Shown here piece after piece: positions 26,444-35,989 of a stretch of 64,000 nucleotides of DNA. Both the position numbers and the translations under genes were made by a program. Under the pieces are notes generated by a model. It did not search any database, was not told the DNA's origin, and saw only the letters and a program-made list of their open reading frames with translations. Position 1 is the stretch's first letter, and each line of letters starts with the position of its first letter. Origin of the DNA: Streptomyces lavendulae subsp. lavendulae (lineage in GTDB: Bacteria; Actinomycetota; Actinomycetes; Streptomycetales; Streptomycetaceae). The stretch covers positions 8,009,501-8,073,500 of the forward strand of contig NZ_CP024985.1 of NCBI RefSeq assembly GCF_002803845.1. Direction: 5' to 3'.

Positions 26444-28306
26444 ATGAGCGGCCCGCTCCGAGAGCGTGACGGAGTCCGGGAGCTGCTCGCGGCCGGGACG
26501 GAGCGGGCCCGCGCCGGTTCCGGCGGCGCGGTGCTGCTCCAGGGAGCGACCGGTACGGGCCGGACCTCCGTGCTGGAGGACGCCGTACGGGACGCCGCCG
26601 GGCGAGGCCTGCGGGTGCTGCGGGTACGGTGCTTGCCGGAGGACACCGGGGTGCCGTTCGCCGCGGTGCTGCAACTGCTGCGTCCCGTACCGGATTTCAC
26701 CGACCTCGCACCCGACCCGGACGACCGGGGGAGCGCCGCCCGGCTGTGGCGGCTGCTGTACGCGTACGCGGCGGAGGGCCCGCTCCTGCTGGCGGTCGAC
26801 GACGTCCACCTGGCCGACGCCCCGTCACGCCGCCGGCTGCGCGAGGCGGTGCGCCGCATCGACCGATTACCGGGTGCGCGCGGCCGTCGCCCTCGGGACC
26901 GCCCTGGTCGGCCGCGGCGAGGTCACGACGGCGCCGGAGGTGCTGCGGCGCACGGAAGGCAGCCTGGACGGACATCCGGGACTCACCCGCACCGTGCAGA
27001 CCGCCACCGTCCTGCTGTCCGACGCCGACCTCGCCACCCGCCAGGAGACCTACCCCAGGCTCTCCGAGAGCGGCCGGCACGCGCCGGAACTCGTCGGCAC
27101 CGCGAGCCGGGCCCTCCTGGTGCGGTACGAGGCGACGGCCGGACTGCTCTCGGCCGGCGAGGCCATGACCCGCGTACGGGCCCTGCTCGCCGAGCCCTCC
27201 GACCCGCTGGCCGAGCCGTTCCTGCTGGGAACGGCGGCGGCCGTCGCCGAGTGGGCCGACGAACTCGACGAGGCCGAGCGGCTGGTGGACCGCGGTCTGG
27301 CCGGTCAGCACCCGGCCCTGCTCCACCCCATGGAACACGCGCTGCTCAACACCCGTGCCGACATCGCCGCGGCCCGCGGTGACGTCGCCCGGCTGATCGC
27401 CGTGCGCGGAGACGGAGCGGCCATCGCGGCGCGCGCCCACAGCGGACCCTCCAACCGGGACGCCCACGTGCTGATGGCCCTGGTGCACACGGGGCGCTCC
27501 GAGGAGGCCGGACGGCTCGCCGAGGCCTTCGACCTGAGCCGGGCCCCGGAATCATGGGAGCTCAACCGCTTCCTCTACGCGCGGGGAGTGCAGCGCCTCG
27601 CCGCCGGAGACCCGGCGGGCGCGCTCCACGACTTCCTGGAGTGCGGCCGCCGGCAGACCGCCCGGGAGGTGCTCAGCCCGGTCGTCACCCCCTGGCGGAC
27701 GGCGGTCGCCCGGTGCCGCCTCGCGCTCGGCGGTGGCCAGGAGGCCCTGGCACTGGCCACCGAGGAACTGCGGCTGGCCCGGGTGTGGAACACCCCGCGC
27801 ACGGTGGGACGCGCGCTGCGCGTCCTCGGCACCGCGACCGGCGGCCGCCGCGGACTGCACCTCGCCGAGGAAGCGGTCGACACCCTCATGGACGCGCCCG
27901 CCGACGCCGGCATGGAACTGGTCGAGGCCCCCTCGCCCACGGCCGCCGGCTCCTCGCCGCCGGTGAACGCGGGCGCGCCCGTGAGCGCCTGCGCGAGGCG
28001 GCGGACCTGGCCGAACGCAAGGGCGGCCTGCGGCTGCTCGCCCTGACCGAGAAGGCCCTCCGGGAGGGCGGCTCCCGGGCCCCGACCACGGTGCGGACCG
28101 GCTCGGGGGCCCTGACCGCCAGCGAGCGCCGCATCGTGGAACCGGCCGCGGCCGGGCGGACGAACACCGAGATCGCCGGCCTGCTGCACCTGGCCCGCCG
28201 CACCGTGGAGACCCATCTGACGAGCGCCTACCGCAAACTGGGCATCCGCGGCAGGGCGGAACTCCCGGCGGCCCTGGAACGCCCCCGCTCCCCGGCCCTG
28301 ACCTGA
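26444..28306 (+). pseudogene. LAL-type LuxR regulator, internally deleted and frameshifted
   Basis: The 5' part from ATG 26444 encodes an AAA ATPase: Walker A QGATGTGRTSVLED and Walker B GPLLLAVDDVHLAD. At about 26850-26872 the frame changes abruptly from RLREAVRRI to DYRVRAAVALGTAL, skipping roughly 300 residues expected in a LAL protein of about 900. A second frameshift at the CCCCC run 27928-27932 separates GMELVEA from LAHGRRLLAAGERG. The C-terminus is a LuxR domain (LTASERRIVEPAAAGRTNTE, RRTVETHLTSAYRKLGIRG). All three segments remain highly family-like, so decay is recent. It diverges from the eCIS LuxR gene and probably belonged to the same locus. Confidence 0.85.
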
Positions 28307-28325
28307 CCTGACCTGACCTCACCTG
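28297..28325. repeat. CCTGA pentanucleotide tandem repeat
   Basis: Four exact CCTGA units, then CCTCA and CCTG, overlap the stop of the broken LAL gene. It looks like a simple slippage repeat. Confidence 0.6.
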
Positions 28326-28361
28326 TCGCCGGGCCGGGCGCTTCCGGTCGGAGGGCTGTCG

Positions 28362-29147
28362 GTGCCGACTCCTATGATCCACTTCATGCGCGAGTTCTTC
28401 ATGGTGGGCGGGCGGAAGCTGTCGTATCTGGACTTCGGCGGTCCGGGGGAGCCGCTCCTGGCCCTGCACGGGCACTACAACGAGGCGTCGGCGTTCGCCC
28501 CGCTCGCGGGCGCGCTGGCACCGCGGTGGCGGGTGATCGCGCTCGACCAGCGCGGTCACGGAGAGTCCGACCGCGCCCCCGGTTACGAGCGCGACGACTA
28601 CGTGGCCGATGTCCTTGCCCTCCACCGGCATCTGGGAGTCGGACCGGTGCCGGTACTGGGACACTCGCTGGGCGGGGTGAACGCCTACCAGTTCGCCGCC
28701 CGGCACCCCGACGAGGTCAGTGGGCTGATCGTGGAGGACATAGGTGCGGTCGTCGACTGCGACTGGTCCTTCACCACGCGCCTTCCCCGCACCGCACCGT
28801 CCCGCGGAGCGCTGTCCCGCGCCCTCGGCGCGGCGGCACCCTATCTGGAATGCTCGTTCAGGCAGAGCGACCGGGGCTGGGGCTTCTCCTTCGGGATCGA
28901 GGACACCGTCGCCTCCCAGAAGGCGCTGTGCGGTGACCACTGGGACGACTGGACCGCGCTGTCCTGCCCCGCCCTCCTCGTCCGCGGAACGCGGAGCGAC
29001 GAGCTGACGGCCGGTCACGCCCGGGACATGGTCGCCCGCGGCGGCCGCCGGACCCGCCTCGTCGAGCTGCCGGCCGGTCACGTCGTGCACCACGATGCTC
29101 CGGAACGCTTCGCCGCCGAGGTCATGGCCTTCCTGTCCGGGCCCTGA
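28362..29147 (+). CDS. Alpha/beta hydrolase
   Basis: The 261-residue protein has the canonical alpha/beta-hydrolase layout: oxyanion region LLALHGHYNEAS, VIALDQRGHGESDR, the nucleophile elbow LGHSLGGVNAYQ (Ser), an acid after LLVRGTRSDE and the catalytic His in LPAGHVVHHDAPE. It has no signal peptide. The start is GTG 28362 with GGAGG at 28350-28354; an in-frame ATG 12 bp later is also possible. It stands alone between the LAL pseudogene and the riboswitch, and the substrate is unknown (esterase, epoxide hydrolase or lactonase are all possible). Confidence 0.87.
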   Translation: MPTPMIHFMREFFMVGGRKLSYLDFGGPGEPLLALHGHYNEASAFAPLAGALAPRWRVIALDQRGHGESDRAPGYERDDYVADVLALHRHLGVGPVPVLGHSLGGVNAYQFAARHPDEVSGLIVEDIGAVVDCDWSFTTRLPRTAPSRGALSRALGAAAPYLECSFRQSDRGWGFSFGIEDTVASQKALCGDHWDDWTALSCPALLVRGTRSDELTAGHARDMVARGGRRTRLVELPAGHVVHHDAPERFAAEVMAFLSGP

Positions 29148-29215
29148 CCATCCCCGCACACGGGAGCCCGGCCCCTGCGGGGACGGGCTCCGTCACTGCA
29201 TGTGGGTAGACTGGC

Positions 29216-29345
29216 CACTGCGAAGGGGAGTAGCCCCGCAATACCGGTCGTCGACACACTGGAACCCCCGGGTTCCCGGTGGCCGGGCCCGCACCCGATG
29301 GGATGCGGGCGGGCGAGACCTTCGGCCCATTGTCGACGACGTAAA
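29216..29345 (+). ncRNA. yybP-ykoY manganese riboswitch
   Basis: The leader of the cation antiporter gene contains the two invariant yybP-ykoY loops: GGGGAGTAGC at 29225-29234 and GAGACC at 29315-29320. A perfect 10-bp pairing (GTCGTCGACA 29247-29256 with TGTCGACGAC 29331-29340) and a GC-rich inner hairpin lie between. This class senses Mn2+ and turns on Mn or other cation exporters. The switch ends about 90 nt before the coding start, room for a translational or transcriptional expression platform. Confidence 0.85.
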
Positions 29346-29431
29346 CGCGCGTCGGCGGGGTCGAAGCTGCCGCCGTTCCTCGCGCTGGTCGTCCTCGAAT
29401 CCCGTCGGTGCGGGAAAGCCGGACGGTTCCT

Positions 29432-30511
29432 GTGATCCATTTCGTACTGCTCATCGTGTGCGCGGGGGCGATCTACCTCTCCTGCGAGTGGTTCGTCAAC
29501 GCCGTGGAGTGGCTGGGCGAACGCCTCAAGGTCGGGAAGATGGCGGTCGGCACGATCCTGGCCGCCTTCGGTACCGCCCTGCCCGAATCCGTGGTGACGC
29601 TCGTCGCCGTGACCACCGGTGCCACCGACGAGGCCAAGCAGATCGGCGTCGGTGCCGCGATGGGCGGGCCGCTCGCCCTGGCCACCGTCGCCTACGGGGT
29701 GACCGGCGCGATGCTGCTCCTCAAGCGCCGCAGGGAACGCCTGGAGGCCGCGGCGCCGACGGGCGCGCCGGGGAGCGGGCCGGCGAGCGGGCCGGGGAGC
29801 GGGCCGGGCGACGAGACGGTCGGCAACGCGAAGGACATGGAACGGCTGGCCAAGGACCAGAAGTGGTTCCTGCCCATCTTCTTCCTGAAGGTCGCGCTCG
29901 GTCTGGTCGCCTTCGCGTTCAAGCCGGCCCTGGGCGTGCTGTTCTTCGCCGCGTACGCGGTCTACTTCTGGCGTGAGATCCGTAGCAGCCGCGCCGACGA
30001 GGACACGGATGACGAGGAGGAGGAACTGGAGCCGTTGAAGCTCCAGCCCAAGGCGGCTTCCCCGGCCACCTGGGCCGTGGCCGTCCAGACCCTGGCCACC
30101 CTCGTCGTGATCTTCATCGCCGCGCACTTCTTCGTGAAGCAGCTCGACGTCATCGGTCCGATGCTGGGCCTGTCGGCCACGGTCACCGCCCTGCTGCTCT
30201 CGCCGATCGCCACCGAGCTCCCCGAGATCATGAACGCGGTGATCTGGGTGCGTCAGGGCAAGACCAGGCTGGCCCTCGCCAACATCTCCGGCTCGATGAT
30301 GATCCAGGCCACCGTTCCCAGCGGCATCGGCCTGATCTTCACCAACTGGCAGTTCGACGGCCCCCTCCTGTGGTCCGGGATCGTCACCATGGCGGCGATC
30401 ACCTATCTGCTGCTGACCATGCGCGCCCACCGGCTGACTCCGGCCCGGCTGGCGGTGGCCGGCGCGTTCTACGTGGTCTTCGCCATCGGACTCGTCCCCC
30501 TCCTCAGCTGA
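29432..30511 (+). CDS. CaCA-type sodium/calcium (cation) antiporter under a Mn riboswitch
   Basis: The protein is about 359 residues (GTG 29432; an in-frame GTG at 29408 is possible) with roughly ten membrane spans in two inverted halves. The alpha-repeat signatures are AAFGTALPESVVTL in the first half and SPIATELPEIMNAV in the second, the acidic cation-binding motifs of the CaCA superfamily. The cytoplasmic loop between halves is Gly/Pro-rich, followed later by a very acidic patch (DEDTDDEEEELEPL). The Mn riboswitch in its leader suggests export of Mn2+ or of Ca2+ and Mn2+ when manganese is high. Confidence 0.88.
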   Translation: MIHFVLLIVCAGAIYLSCEWFVNAVEWLGERLKVGKMAVGTILAAFGTALPESVVTLVAVTTGATDEAKQIGVGAAMGGPLALATVAYGVTGAMLLLKRRRERLEAAAPTGAPGSGPASGPGSGPGDETVGNAKDMERLAKDQKWFLPIFFLKVALGLVAFAFKPALGVLFFAAYAVYFWREIRSSRADEDTDDEEEELEPLKLQPKAASPATWAVAVQTLATLVVIFIAAHFFVKQLDVIGPMLGLSATVTALLLSPIATELPEIMNAVIWVRQGKTRLALANISGSMMIQATVPSGIGLIFTNWQFDGPLLWSGIVTMAAITYLLLTMRAHRLTPARLAVAGAFYVVFAIGLVPLLS

Positions 30512-30531
30512 CCCCGCGGGGCCGCGTTCCC

Positions 30532-31734
30532 TCAGGGCCCGGTGGCCGCGGTGGTGCTCCGCGGCCGCCGGTCGCGGTGGGCCGGGACGACCGCGGTCAG
30601 CACCGCGACGCCGGTCAGGGCGAAGGCCCAGGGGTATCCGGTCGCCGCCGCGAGCCACCCGAAGGCCACGGCGCCGACGCCCATGCCGACGTCGTAGGCG
30701 ATGTTCCACACCGCGCTGACGGTGCCGTACCCGGCGGTGGGGACCCGTGCGTACATCAGCGTCAGCGTGGCGTTCTGGAGGATGCCGAAGCCCGTGCCGA
30801 ACACCCCCGCGGCGACGACCACGACGACCGGCTCGGCGGTCGCCACCATCAGCAACGTACCGGCGGCCGACAACAGCAGACCCGGCAGCACCAGGCCGGC
30901 GGATCCGCGCCGGTCACCCACCCGGCCGGCCACCCAGCGGCCGGCCGTGGCCGCCGCGGGCTGGACGAACAGCGCGACGGCGACCGAGCCCGTGGCCGCA
31001 CCGCGCACGGCGAGCGGAAGGAAGGTGACGACGATCCCGGAGACCATGGCGGCGAACGCGAAGACCACGGCCGGGCGCCGCAGCCCGGCCGAACGCAGTC
31101 CTTCGCCGATGCCGATGCCGACGGCACGCCCCGACGCGCGGACCCGGTCCGGCAGACCGGGCACCGAGGCGAGCGCGGCGAGCGCGAACGCCCCGCCCGA
31201 AGCGAAGACGAGCCCGTACCCCGAGTGCGCGGCCAGCCACACCCCCAGCGGCAGCGCCACCAGCGCGGGCACCCCTCCGACGATGCCGACCAGGGCCAGG
31301 CCCTCGCCGCGCCGTTCGGCCGGTATGAGGGAAGCCGTCAGCGCACCGCCGGCGACGAGGGTGAACCCGTAGCCCAGTCCGCGCAGCAGACAGACCGCGA
31401 CGATCCACCCCAGGTCCCGGGAGAGCGGCAGCGCCAGGGCCGGTACGCCCAGCAGACCCAGGCCGACGGCCAGTACGGCACGGTAGCCGTAGCGGTCGAC
31501 CAGGGCGGGCGTCGCGAACTCGCCCGCCACCGTCGCCAGCATCAGCGCCCCCGTGGCCAGCCCGGCAGCCCCGCCCCCGCCCGCGGGGGTGGCGTAGCCG
31601 GGGACGACCGACAGCAGGAGGTGGAAGGAGGCGGAGGCGCCCAGCACGGAGACGAAGCGCAGCAGCAACGGAGGTGTCAGCAGGGGCGGACGCACCGCGC
31701 GCGACGCGGCGGCGGCCTCGGGTGTTTCGGTCAC
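30532..31734 (-). CDS. MFS transporter, 12 spans
   Basis: The 400-residue membrane protein has 12 hydrophobic spans. Motif A-like ALVDRYGYRAVLAVG follows span 2 and a conserved LRGLGYGFTLVAGGALTASL lies in span 4-5. It resembles YfcJ/arabinose-efflux-type exporters. The start is GTG 31734. It diverges from a MocR/PdxR regulator whose start is 48 bp away, so that regulator very probably controls it. The substrate is unknown. Confidence 0.86.
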   Translation of the reverse strand: MTETPEAAAASRAVRPPLLTPPLLLRFVSVLGASASFHLLLSVVPGYATPAGGGGAAGLATGALMLATVAGEFATPALVDRYGYRAVLAVGLGLLGVPALALPLSRDLGWIVAVCLLRGLGYGFTLVAGGALTASLIPAERRGEGLALVGIVGGVPALVALPLGVWLAAHSGYGLVFASGGAFALAALASVPGLPDRVRASGRAVGIGIGEGLRSAGLRRPAVVFAFAAMVSGIVVTFLPLAVRGAATGSVAVALFVQPAAATAGRWVAGRVGDRRGSAGLVLPGLLLSAAGTLLMVATAEPVVVVVAAGVFGTGFGILQNATLTLMYARVPTAGYGTVSAVWNIAYDVGMGVGAVAFGWLAAATGYPWAFALTGVAVLTAVVPAHRDRRPRSTTAATGP

Positions 31735-31781
31735 GGCATGACGCTAAGTGGCCTGCTGGATCGCCGGTAAGCTCCAGTTCC

Positions 31782-33203
31782 ATGCCGTTGGAGTGGTCCA
31801 GTTCCCCGCCCGAGCTGCTCCTGGTCGTCGACCGGGCAAGCGCCCTGCCGCTGCGCGCCCAGCTGGAACACGGGCTGCGGGACGCGATCCGCACCGGGCG
31901 CCTGGACGTCGGCGAACGGCTCCCGTCCTCGCGGGAACTCGCGCGGACGCTCGGTCTCTCGCGCGGCCTGGTCCAGGAGTGCTACGCCCAGCTCCGGTCC
32001 GAGGGCTACCTGGTGACCCGCCCCGGCTCCGCCACCCGCGTGGCGGCGGGAGCAGCGGCGACGCCCGGTCTGCCGCGGCAGCGGAACGAGGCCCCGCACC
32101 TGGTGGCGGACTTCCGCTGGGGCGTACCGGACTTGGGCACCTTTCCGGTCCGCGACTGGCTGTGGGCCACCCGGGAGGCCGCCCGCGCCATGCCGAACTC
32201 CGCGCTCGACTACGGCGACCCGCGCGGCAGCGCCGTCCTGCGCGAGGTCCTGGCCGGATACCTGCGCCGGGTGCGCGCCGCCGCGGTCGACCCCGGGCAC
32301 ATCCTCGTGTGCAACGGCTACGCCCAGGGCCTCGGGCTCGCCCTGGGCGTACTGGCCGACGCCGGCGTGCGGACCGTGGCCTTCGAGGACCCGGGCTCAC
32401 CCGCAACCATCGGCGCGGCGGCCTCGGCAGCCGGAATGCGCGCCGTCCCCGTACCGGTGGACGAGCGCGGGATCGACGTGGACGGGCTCGCCGCGACCGG
32501 CGCCCGCGCCGTCGTCGTCACCCCCGCCCACCAGTGGCCCACCGGCGTCGCCCTCGCCCCGGAGCGCCGGCTGGCACTGATCGAGTGGGCCCGCGGGCAC
32601 GACGCGATCATCATCGAGGACGACTACGACGCGGAATTCCGGTACGACCGCGAACCCGTCGGCGCGCTCCAGGGCGTGGCCCCCGACCGGGTCGTCTCCC
32701 TCGGTACCGTCAGCAAGTCCCTCGCGCCCGCCCTGCGGATCGGCTGGATGCTCTGTCCACCCGGTCTGGTCGAGCCGCTGACCGCCCGCAAGTACCGGAA
32801 CGACCGCGGCACCCCCACCCTCGACCAGCTCGCCCTCGCCGGCCTGATCCAGTCCGGACGTTTCGACCGCCACCTGCGCCGGATGCGCGCCACCTACGCG
32901 TCCCGCCGCACCGCCCTGGTCGCCGTCCTGGCCGAACACGCCCCCGAGGTGGCGGTCACCGGCCTCGCGGCCGGCTTCCACGCCGTCGCCCACCTGCCCG
33001 TCGGCGTGGACGAGGGCCAGGTCGTCGCCGCCCGTACCCGGTCCGTCGGCCTGTACGGGATGAGCGCCTGCCGCGCATCCCGTACCGACGAGCCGGCGCG
33101 ACTCGTCCTCGGCTTCGGCAACGTCGGGGTACGGGCCATCGCGGACGGCATCGCGGCCGTCCCCGACCTGCTCACCGGCCGACCGCGGGACACGCGCCGG
33201 TGA
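31782..33203 (+). CDS. MocR/PdxR-like regulator (GntR helix-turn-helix plus aminotransferase domain)
   Basis: The protein has 473 residues. Residues 15-85 are a GntR winged helix (LRAQLEHGLRDAIRTGRLDV, LPSSRELARTLGLSRGLVQE). From about residue 115 a fold-type I aminotransferase domain follows, with NPxG-like CNGYAQGLGLAL, the EDDYDAEFRYDR loop and the PLP lysine in SLGTVSKSLAPALRIGW. MocR proteins bind PLP-amino-acid adducts as effectors. It is transcribed divergently from the MFS gene, its likely target, and overlaps a small downstream gene by GTGA. Confidence 0.93.
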   Translation: MPLEWSSSPPELLLVVDRASALPLRAQLEHGLRDAIRTGRLDVGERLPSSRELARTLGLSRGLVQECYAQLRSEGYLVTRPGSATRVAAGAAATPGLPRQRNEAPHLVADFRWGVPDLGTFPVRDWLWATREAARAMPNSALDYGDPRGSAVLREVLAGYLRRVRAAAVDPGHILVCNGYAQGLGLALGVLADAGVRTVAFEDPGSPATIGAAASAAGMRAVPVPVDERGIDVDGLAATGARAVVVTPAHQWPTGVALAPERRLALIEWARGHDAIIIEDDYDAEFRYDREPVGALQGVAPDRVVSLGTVSKSLAPALRIGWMLCPPGLVEPLTARKYRNDRGTPTLDQLALAGLIQSGRFDRHLRRMRATYASRRTALVAVLAEHAPEVAVTGLAAGFHAVAHLPVGVDEGQVVAARTRSVGLYGMSACRASRTDEPARLVLGFGNVGVRAIADGIAAVPDLLTGRPRDTRR

Positions 33204-33391
33204 GCGCGGCGGACGCCAACCGCCCGGGCGGTGGCGCGAACGGAGGCAACTCGCCCATGGACCTGCGACCGGAGCTGTCGCCCCCGCCGGTGGGCCGGCA
33301 GCGGCTGGACGAGCTGTGCGCCGAGGTGGAACGCACAGCCGGCCTGCTGGAAACCGGCTCGGAGGCGGCGGACGGGGCGATCGCGCTCTGA
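33200..33391 (+). CDS. Small protein translationally coupled to the MocR regulator
   Basis: A 63-residue frame starts at a GTG that overlaps the MocR stop (GTGA). A second in-frame start, ATG 33257 (44 residues), has GGAGG at 33242-33246. The C-terminal part, common to both, reads GRQRLDELCAEVERTAGLLE and looks like an amphipathic helix. A strong terminator follows at 33402. I do not recognise a family. Coupling suggests a function linked to the regulator, but it may also be a short unannotated protein without relation. Confidence 0.5.
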   Translation: MSAADANRPGGGANGGNSPMDLRPELSPPPVGRQRLDELCAEVERTAGLLETGSEAADGAIAL

Positions 33392-33401
33392 GGACACTCG
33401 T

Positions 33402-33429
33402 CCGCCGGGGCCCGGACGGGCCCCGGCGG
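33402..33429. terminator. Bidirectional hairpin terminator
   Basis: CCGCCGGGGCCC (33402-33413) and GGGCCCCGGCGG (33418-33429) pair perfectly with a 4-nt loop between the convergent small gene and the collagenase. Confidence 0.75.
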
Positions 33430-33435
33430 GCCGGC

Positions 33436-35778
33436 TCACTTGGACTGCGTGGAGACGCTCACACCGCTGAAGTCCTGCGCGGCGGCGAGGCTGAAGTAGA
33501 CCCACCCGGCAGGCGGGTTGTCGATCGTCAGGGTCTCGCCGTTGCCCGCGTTGGTGGACTTGGCCTGGTAGTTGCTAGTGGTGGCCCAGGTGCTGCCGCC
33601 GTAGTAGAGGTCGGCGTTGCCGGTGCCGCCGCTGCTGGTGATGGTCAGCTGCTTGACGCCGGCGGGCAGGTACACGAAGTGGTAGCTGTAGTTGCCGGTG
33701 GTGGCCGCGAGGTTGTCCCGGCGGCAGTTCTTGTCGAACTGGCGGGGGTCGCCGATGGTGCACAGCGGGATGGACCGGGTCTCCGGCAGCGGGCCGCAGT
33801 CGGCGGTCGCGCAGGTGGTCGACAGCCAGGTGGCGAAGCCGGCGTCGTAGCCGGTGCCGATGGTCTGCTTCAGGAAGGTGCGGGCACCGTTCCAGTCACC
33901 GGCGCGGTACTTGCCGAGCACGGTCTCGACGTCGGCGGGGTGCGCCTGGAGCATGTAGCGGACCGCGAGGAAGCCCCAGCGGTAGACCCGGTTCGAGTTG
34001 ACGTCGGGGTCCGCGTCCTGGCTGTAGACGGTGTCGAACAGGTCGCTCAGCTTGTACGTGTTCTTGGCCGCCTCGGCGATCGCGTCGGCGTTGCGCACGC
34101 CCCGGTAGCCGTACGAGATGTTCTCGGCTATGCCCTCGACCCACCAGATGGTCGGCGTGGTCAGGCTCGCGTCGAAGTCGCCGGCCATGTTGTAGCGGCC
34201 GTCGAGGTAGTGGGTGTACTCGTGGTTGAGGTTCCAGATCTGGAACTCCGGACGCAGCCAGCTGGCCTCGTGGGCGATGAAGCGGGCCTGGTTGCCGGGG
34301 GCGGCCGGGTTGCCCTCCTCGTACATGCCGCCGTTGTCGACGTCGATGTTGTAGATGGCCCAGGCGTACAGCGAGTACTGGGTGTAGTCGTCGAAGACGA
34401 CGACCTCCAGGTTGGTGTTCACGTCACCGGGGATCGCGCCCTTGTCGCCGATGACCCGGTGGAAGTACGCGTCCTGGTTGACCAGGCTGGTGCAGGTGCC
34501 GTCCAGCTGGCCGGGGGACATGTCCTGGGCGCGGATCTTCAGGCCCGGGGTGCACGTGCGCTGGATCGGCAGGACCAGCGGGAGCACGCGGTCGCCCAGG
34601 TCGCAGATGGCGTAGGCCGCGCAGTTGCCCTTGTCGTACTGGCGCGTGTACCAGCCCAGGTTCATCGTGATCGGCGCGGTGGGGCCGACGTTCGGGTAAC
34701 GGTTGATCAGGTCCTTCAGCAGCGGCCGGACCCGGTCCTTGAGCTCGGGGACGTCGAGGGCGTAGCCGAGGTAGCGGCCGACGTTGCTGACGACGTCCAG
34801 GCGGTTCAGCTCGGCGCCGTTGCGGGTGATGAAGCCGGCCCAGGTGTCGAGGATGGCGGGGTCGGCCTTGAGGGCGGCGCGCCAGCCGCGGGCGTCGTTC
34901 TTCGCCTTGAAGCCGTTCTCGACGACCCACTCGACGTGCTGCATCGCGAGGTTCATCTGGCCGGGCCACGTGCCGGTGTAGCTGCCGAGCATCCACTTGA
35001 CGACGCCGGCGTACCGGCCGGCGGTGTGGGTGCTGTCGATCAGCGTGACGACCTCGTTGAGGATCTCGCCGTTGGCGTCGGTGACGTCCTTGCTGCGCGG
35101 GGAGGCGAAGAAGGCGTCCAGCGCGCCGCGCGCCGAGCCGTCCAGAGCCGTGCCGTAGTCGCCGACGACGTCCGCGTGGTTGTCCTGCACGTAGTAGCCG
35201 GCGCGCAGGAACAGCACCAGCTGCCCGATGGCGGCGCTGTTGTTGCCCGCGTAGCCGGCGGAGGCGTCGCGCAGCGCGTCCGCGACGGTCACCATCTGGG
35301 CCTCGCGGAAGGCCTTCCGCGCGTTGTCCCCGGTGAGGCCGAACAGCGGGTACGTACAGTCGATGCGGGGGAGGGCCTTGAGCTGCTGGACCAGCGCGCC
35401 GCCCGTGGCGTTGATCACGCCGGAGAGGTCGCCGCACTCGTCCGCGGCGGCGGCCGAGGACCGCGGGCCGGTCTTGTCGGTCTTGGCGGCCTTGTCCGGC
35501 GTGACGGTGGGGGCGGGGGCCGGGGCGGTCTCCTCGGCGCTGTCCTGCGAGGAGATGCGCAGGCGCGAGCCGTTGCGGAGCGCGTCGGGCGACTTGGGGA
35601 CCGGGATCGACCGCGGCGCCGAGGCCGCGGCTCCGCGTGCGTTCGTACCGGCCGGGGCCGTGGCGCCGGCGGAAGCGGCCTGGCTCGGCGGTGTGAACAG
35701 GCCGAGCGCAATGAAGACGGCGGCGCCGAGCGCGGGAAGTCTGCGCGCGCCGGTCTTCGATATGCGGAAGGGATGCAT
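33436..35778 (-). CDS. Secreted M9 family collagenase (zinc metalloprotease)
   Basis: The 780-residue protein has a signal peptide (MHPFRISKTGARR, hydrophobic core, PSQAAS). After a variable linker comes the M9N domain. The catalytic domain follows with the zinc motif NLNHEYTHYLDGRYN (HExxH) and the downstream ligand/glycine-rich WWVEGIAENISYGYRG. The C-terminus is a prepeptidase (PPC) beta domain (KQLTITSSGGTGNADLYY, GWVYFSLAA), which binds substrate or anchors. It should be an extracellular gelatin- or collagen-degrading enzyme. I chose ATG 35778 because it begins the signal peptide; longer frames upstream have no signal character. Confidence 0.95.
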   Translation of the reverse strand: MHPFRISKTGARRLPALGAAVFIALGLFTPPSQAASAGATAPAGTNARGAAASAPRSIPVPKSPDALRNGSRLRISSQDSAEETAPAPAPTVTPDKAAKTDKTGPRSSAAAADECGDLSGVINATGGALVQQLKALPRIDCTYPLFGLTGDNARKAFREAQMVTVADALRDASAGYAGNNSAAIGQLVLFLRAGYYVQDNHADVVGDYGTALDGSARGALDAFFASPRSKDVTDANGEILNEVVTLIDSTHTAGRYAGVVKWMLGSYTGTWPGQMNLAMQHVEWVVENGFKAKNDARGWRAALKADPAILDTWAGFITRNGAELNRLDVVSNVGRYLGYALDVPELKDRVRPLLKDLINRYPNVGPTAPITMNLGWYTRQYDKGNCAAYAICDLGDRVLPLVLPIQRTCTPGLKIRAQDMSPGQLDGTCTSLVNQDAYFHRVIGDKGAIPGDVNTNLEVVVFDDYTQYSLYAWAIYNIDVDNGGMYEEGNPAAPGNQARFIAHEASWLRPEFQIWNLNHEYTHYLDGRYNMAGDFDASLTTPTIWWVEGIAENISYGYRGVRNADAIAEAAKNTYKLSDLFDTVYSQDADPDVNSNRVYRWGFLAVRYMLQAHPADVETVLGKYRAGDWNGARTFLKQTIGTGYDAGFATWLSTTCATADCGPLPETRSIPLCTIGDPRQFDKNCRRDNLAATTGNYSYHFVYLPAGVKQLTITSSGGTGNADLYYGGSTWATTSNYQAKSTNAGNGETLTIDNPPAGWVYFSLAAAQDFSGVSVSTQSK

Positions 35779-35989
35779 CTGTGGGGGCCTCCGGGGCCGT
35801 TGTGCCGCGCGCTGGGGACACGGGCAGTCGATGTGTGACATGTAAAATTTCACATGTCGCATCGCGCCGGAAGTCTTTTGGCCAGATTCTCGGCCACCGA
35901 AACTGAAACGTTGTCAACTTCCGCCCCAGCCCCAGCCCCTGCCCTCTCCCCTGACCCGCCCCGCCCCCTCCCTCGCGTCAGGCCTCGCG

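Noticed and set aside
26855..26880. A TTA codon in the LAL regulator
   Set aside because: It is only in frame upstream of the deletion junction; in the frame that continues the protein the bases read GAT TAC.
28297..28325. CCTGA tandem repeat as a regulatory switch
   Set aside because: It lies at the end of a pseudogene, with no gene whose frame or promoter it would alter.
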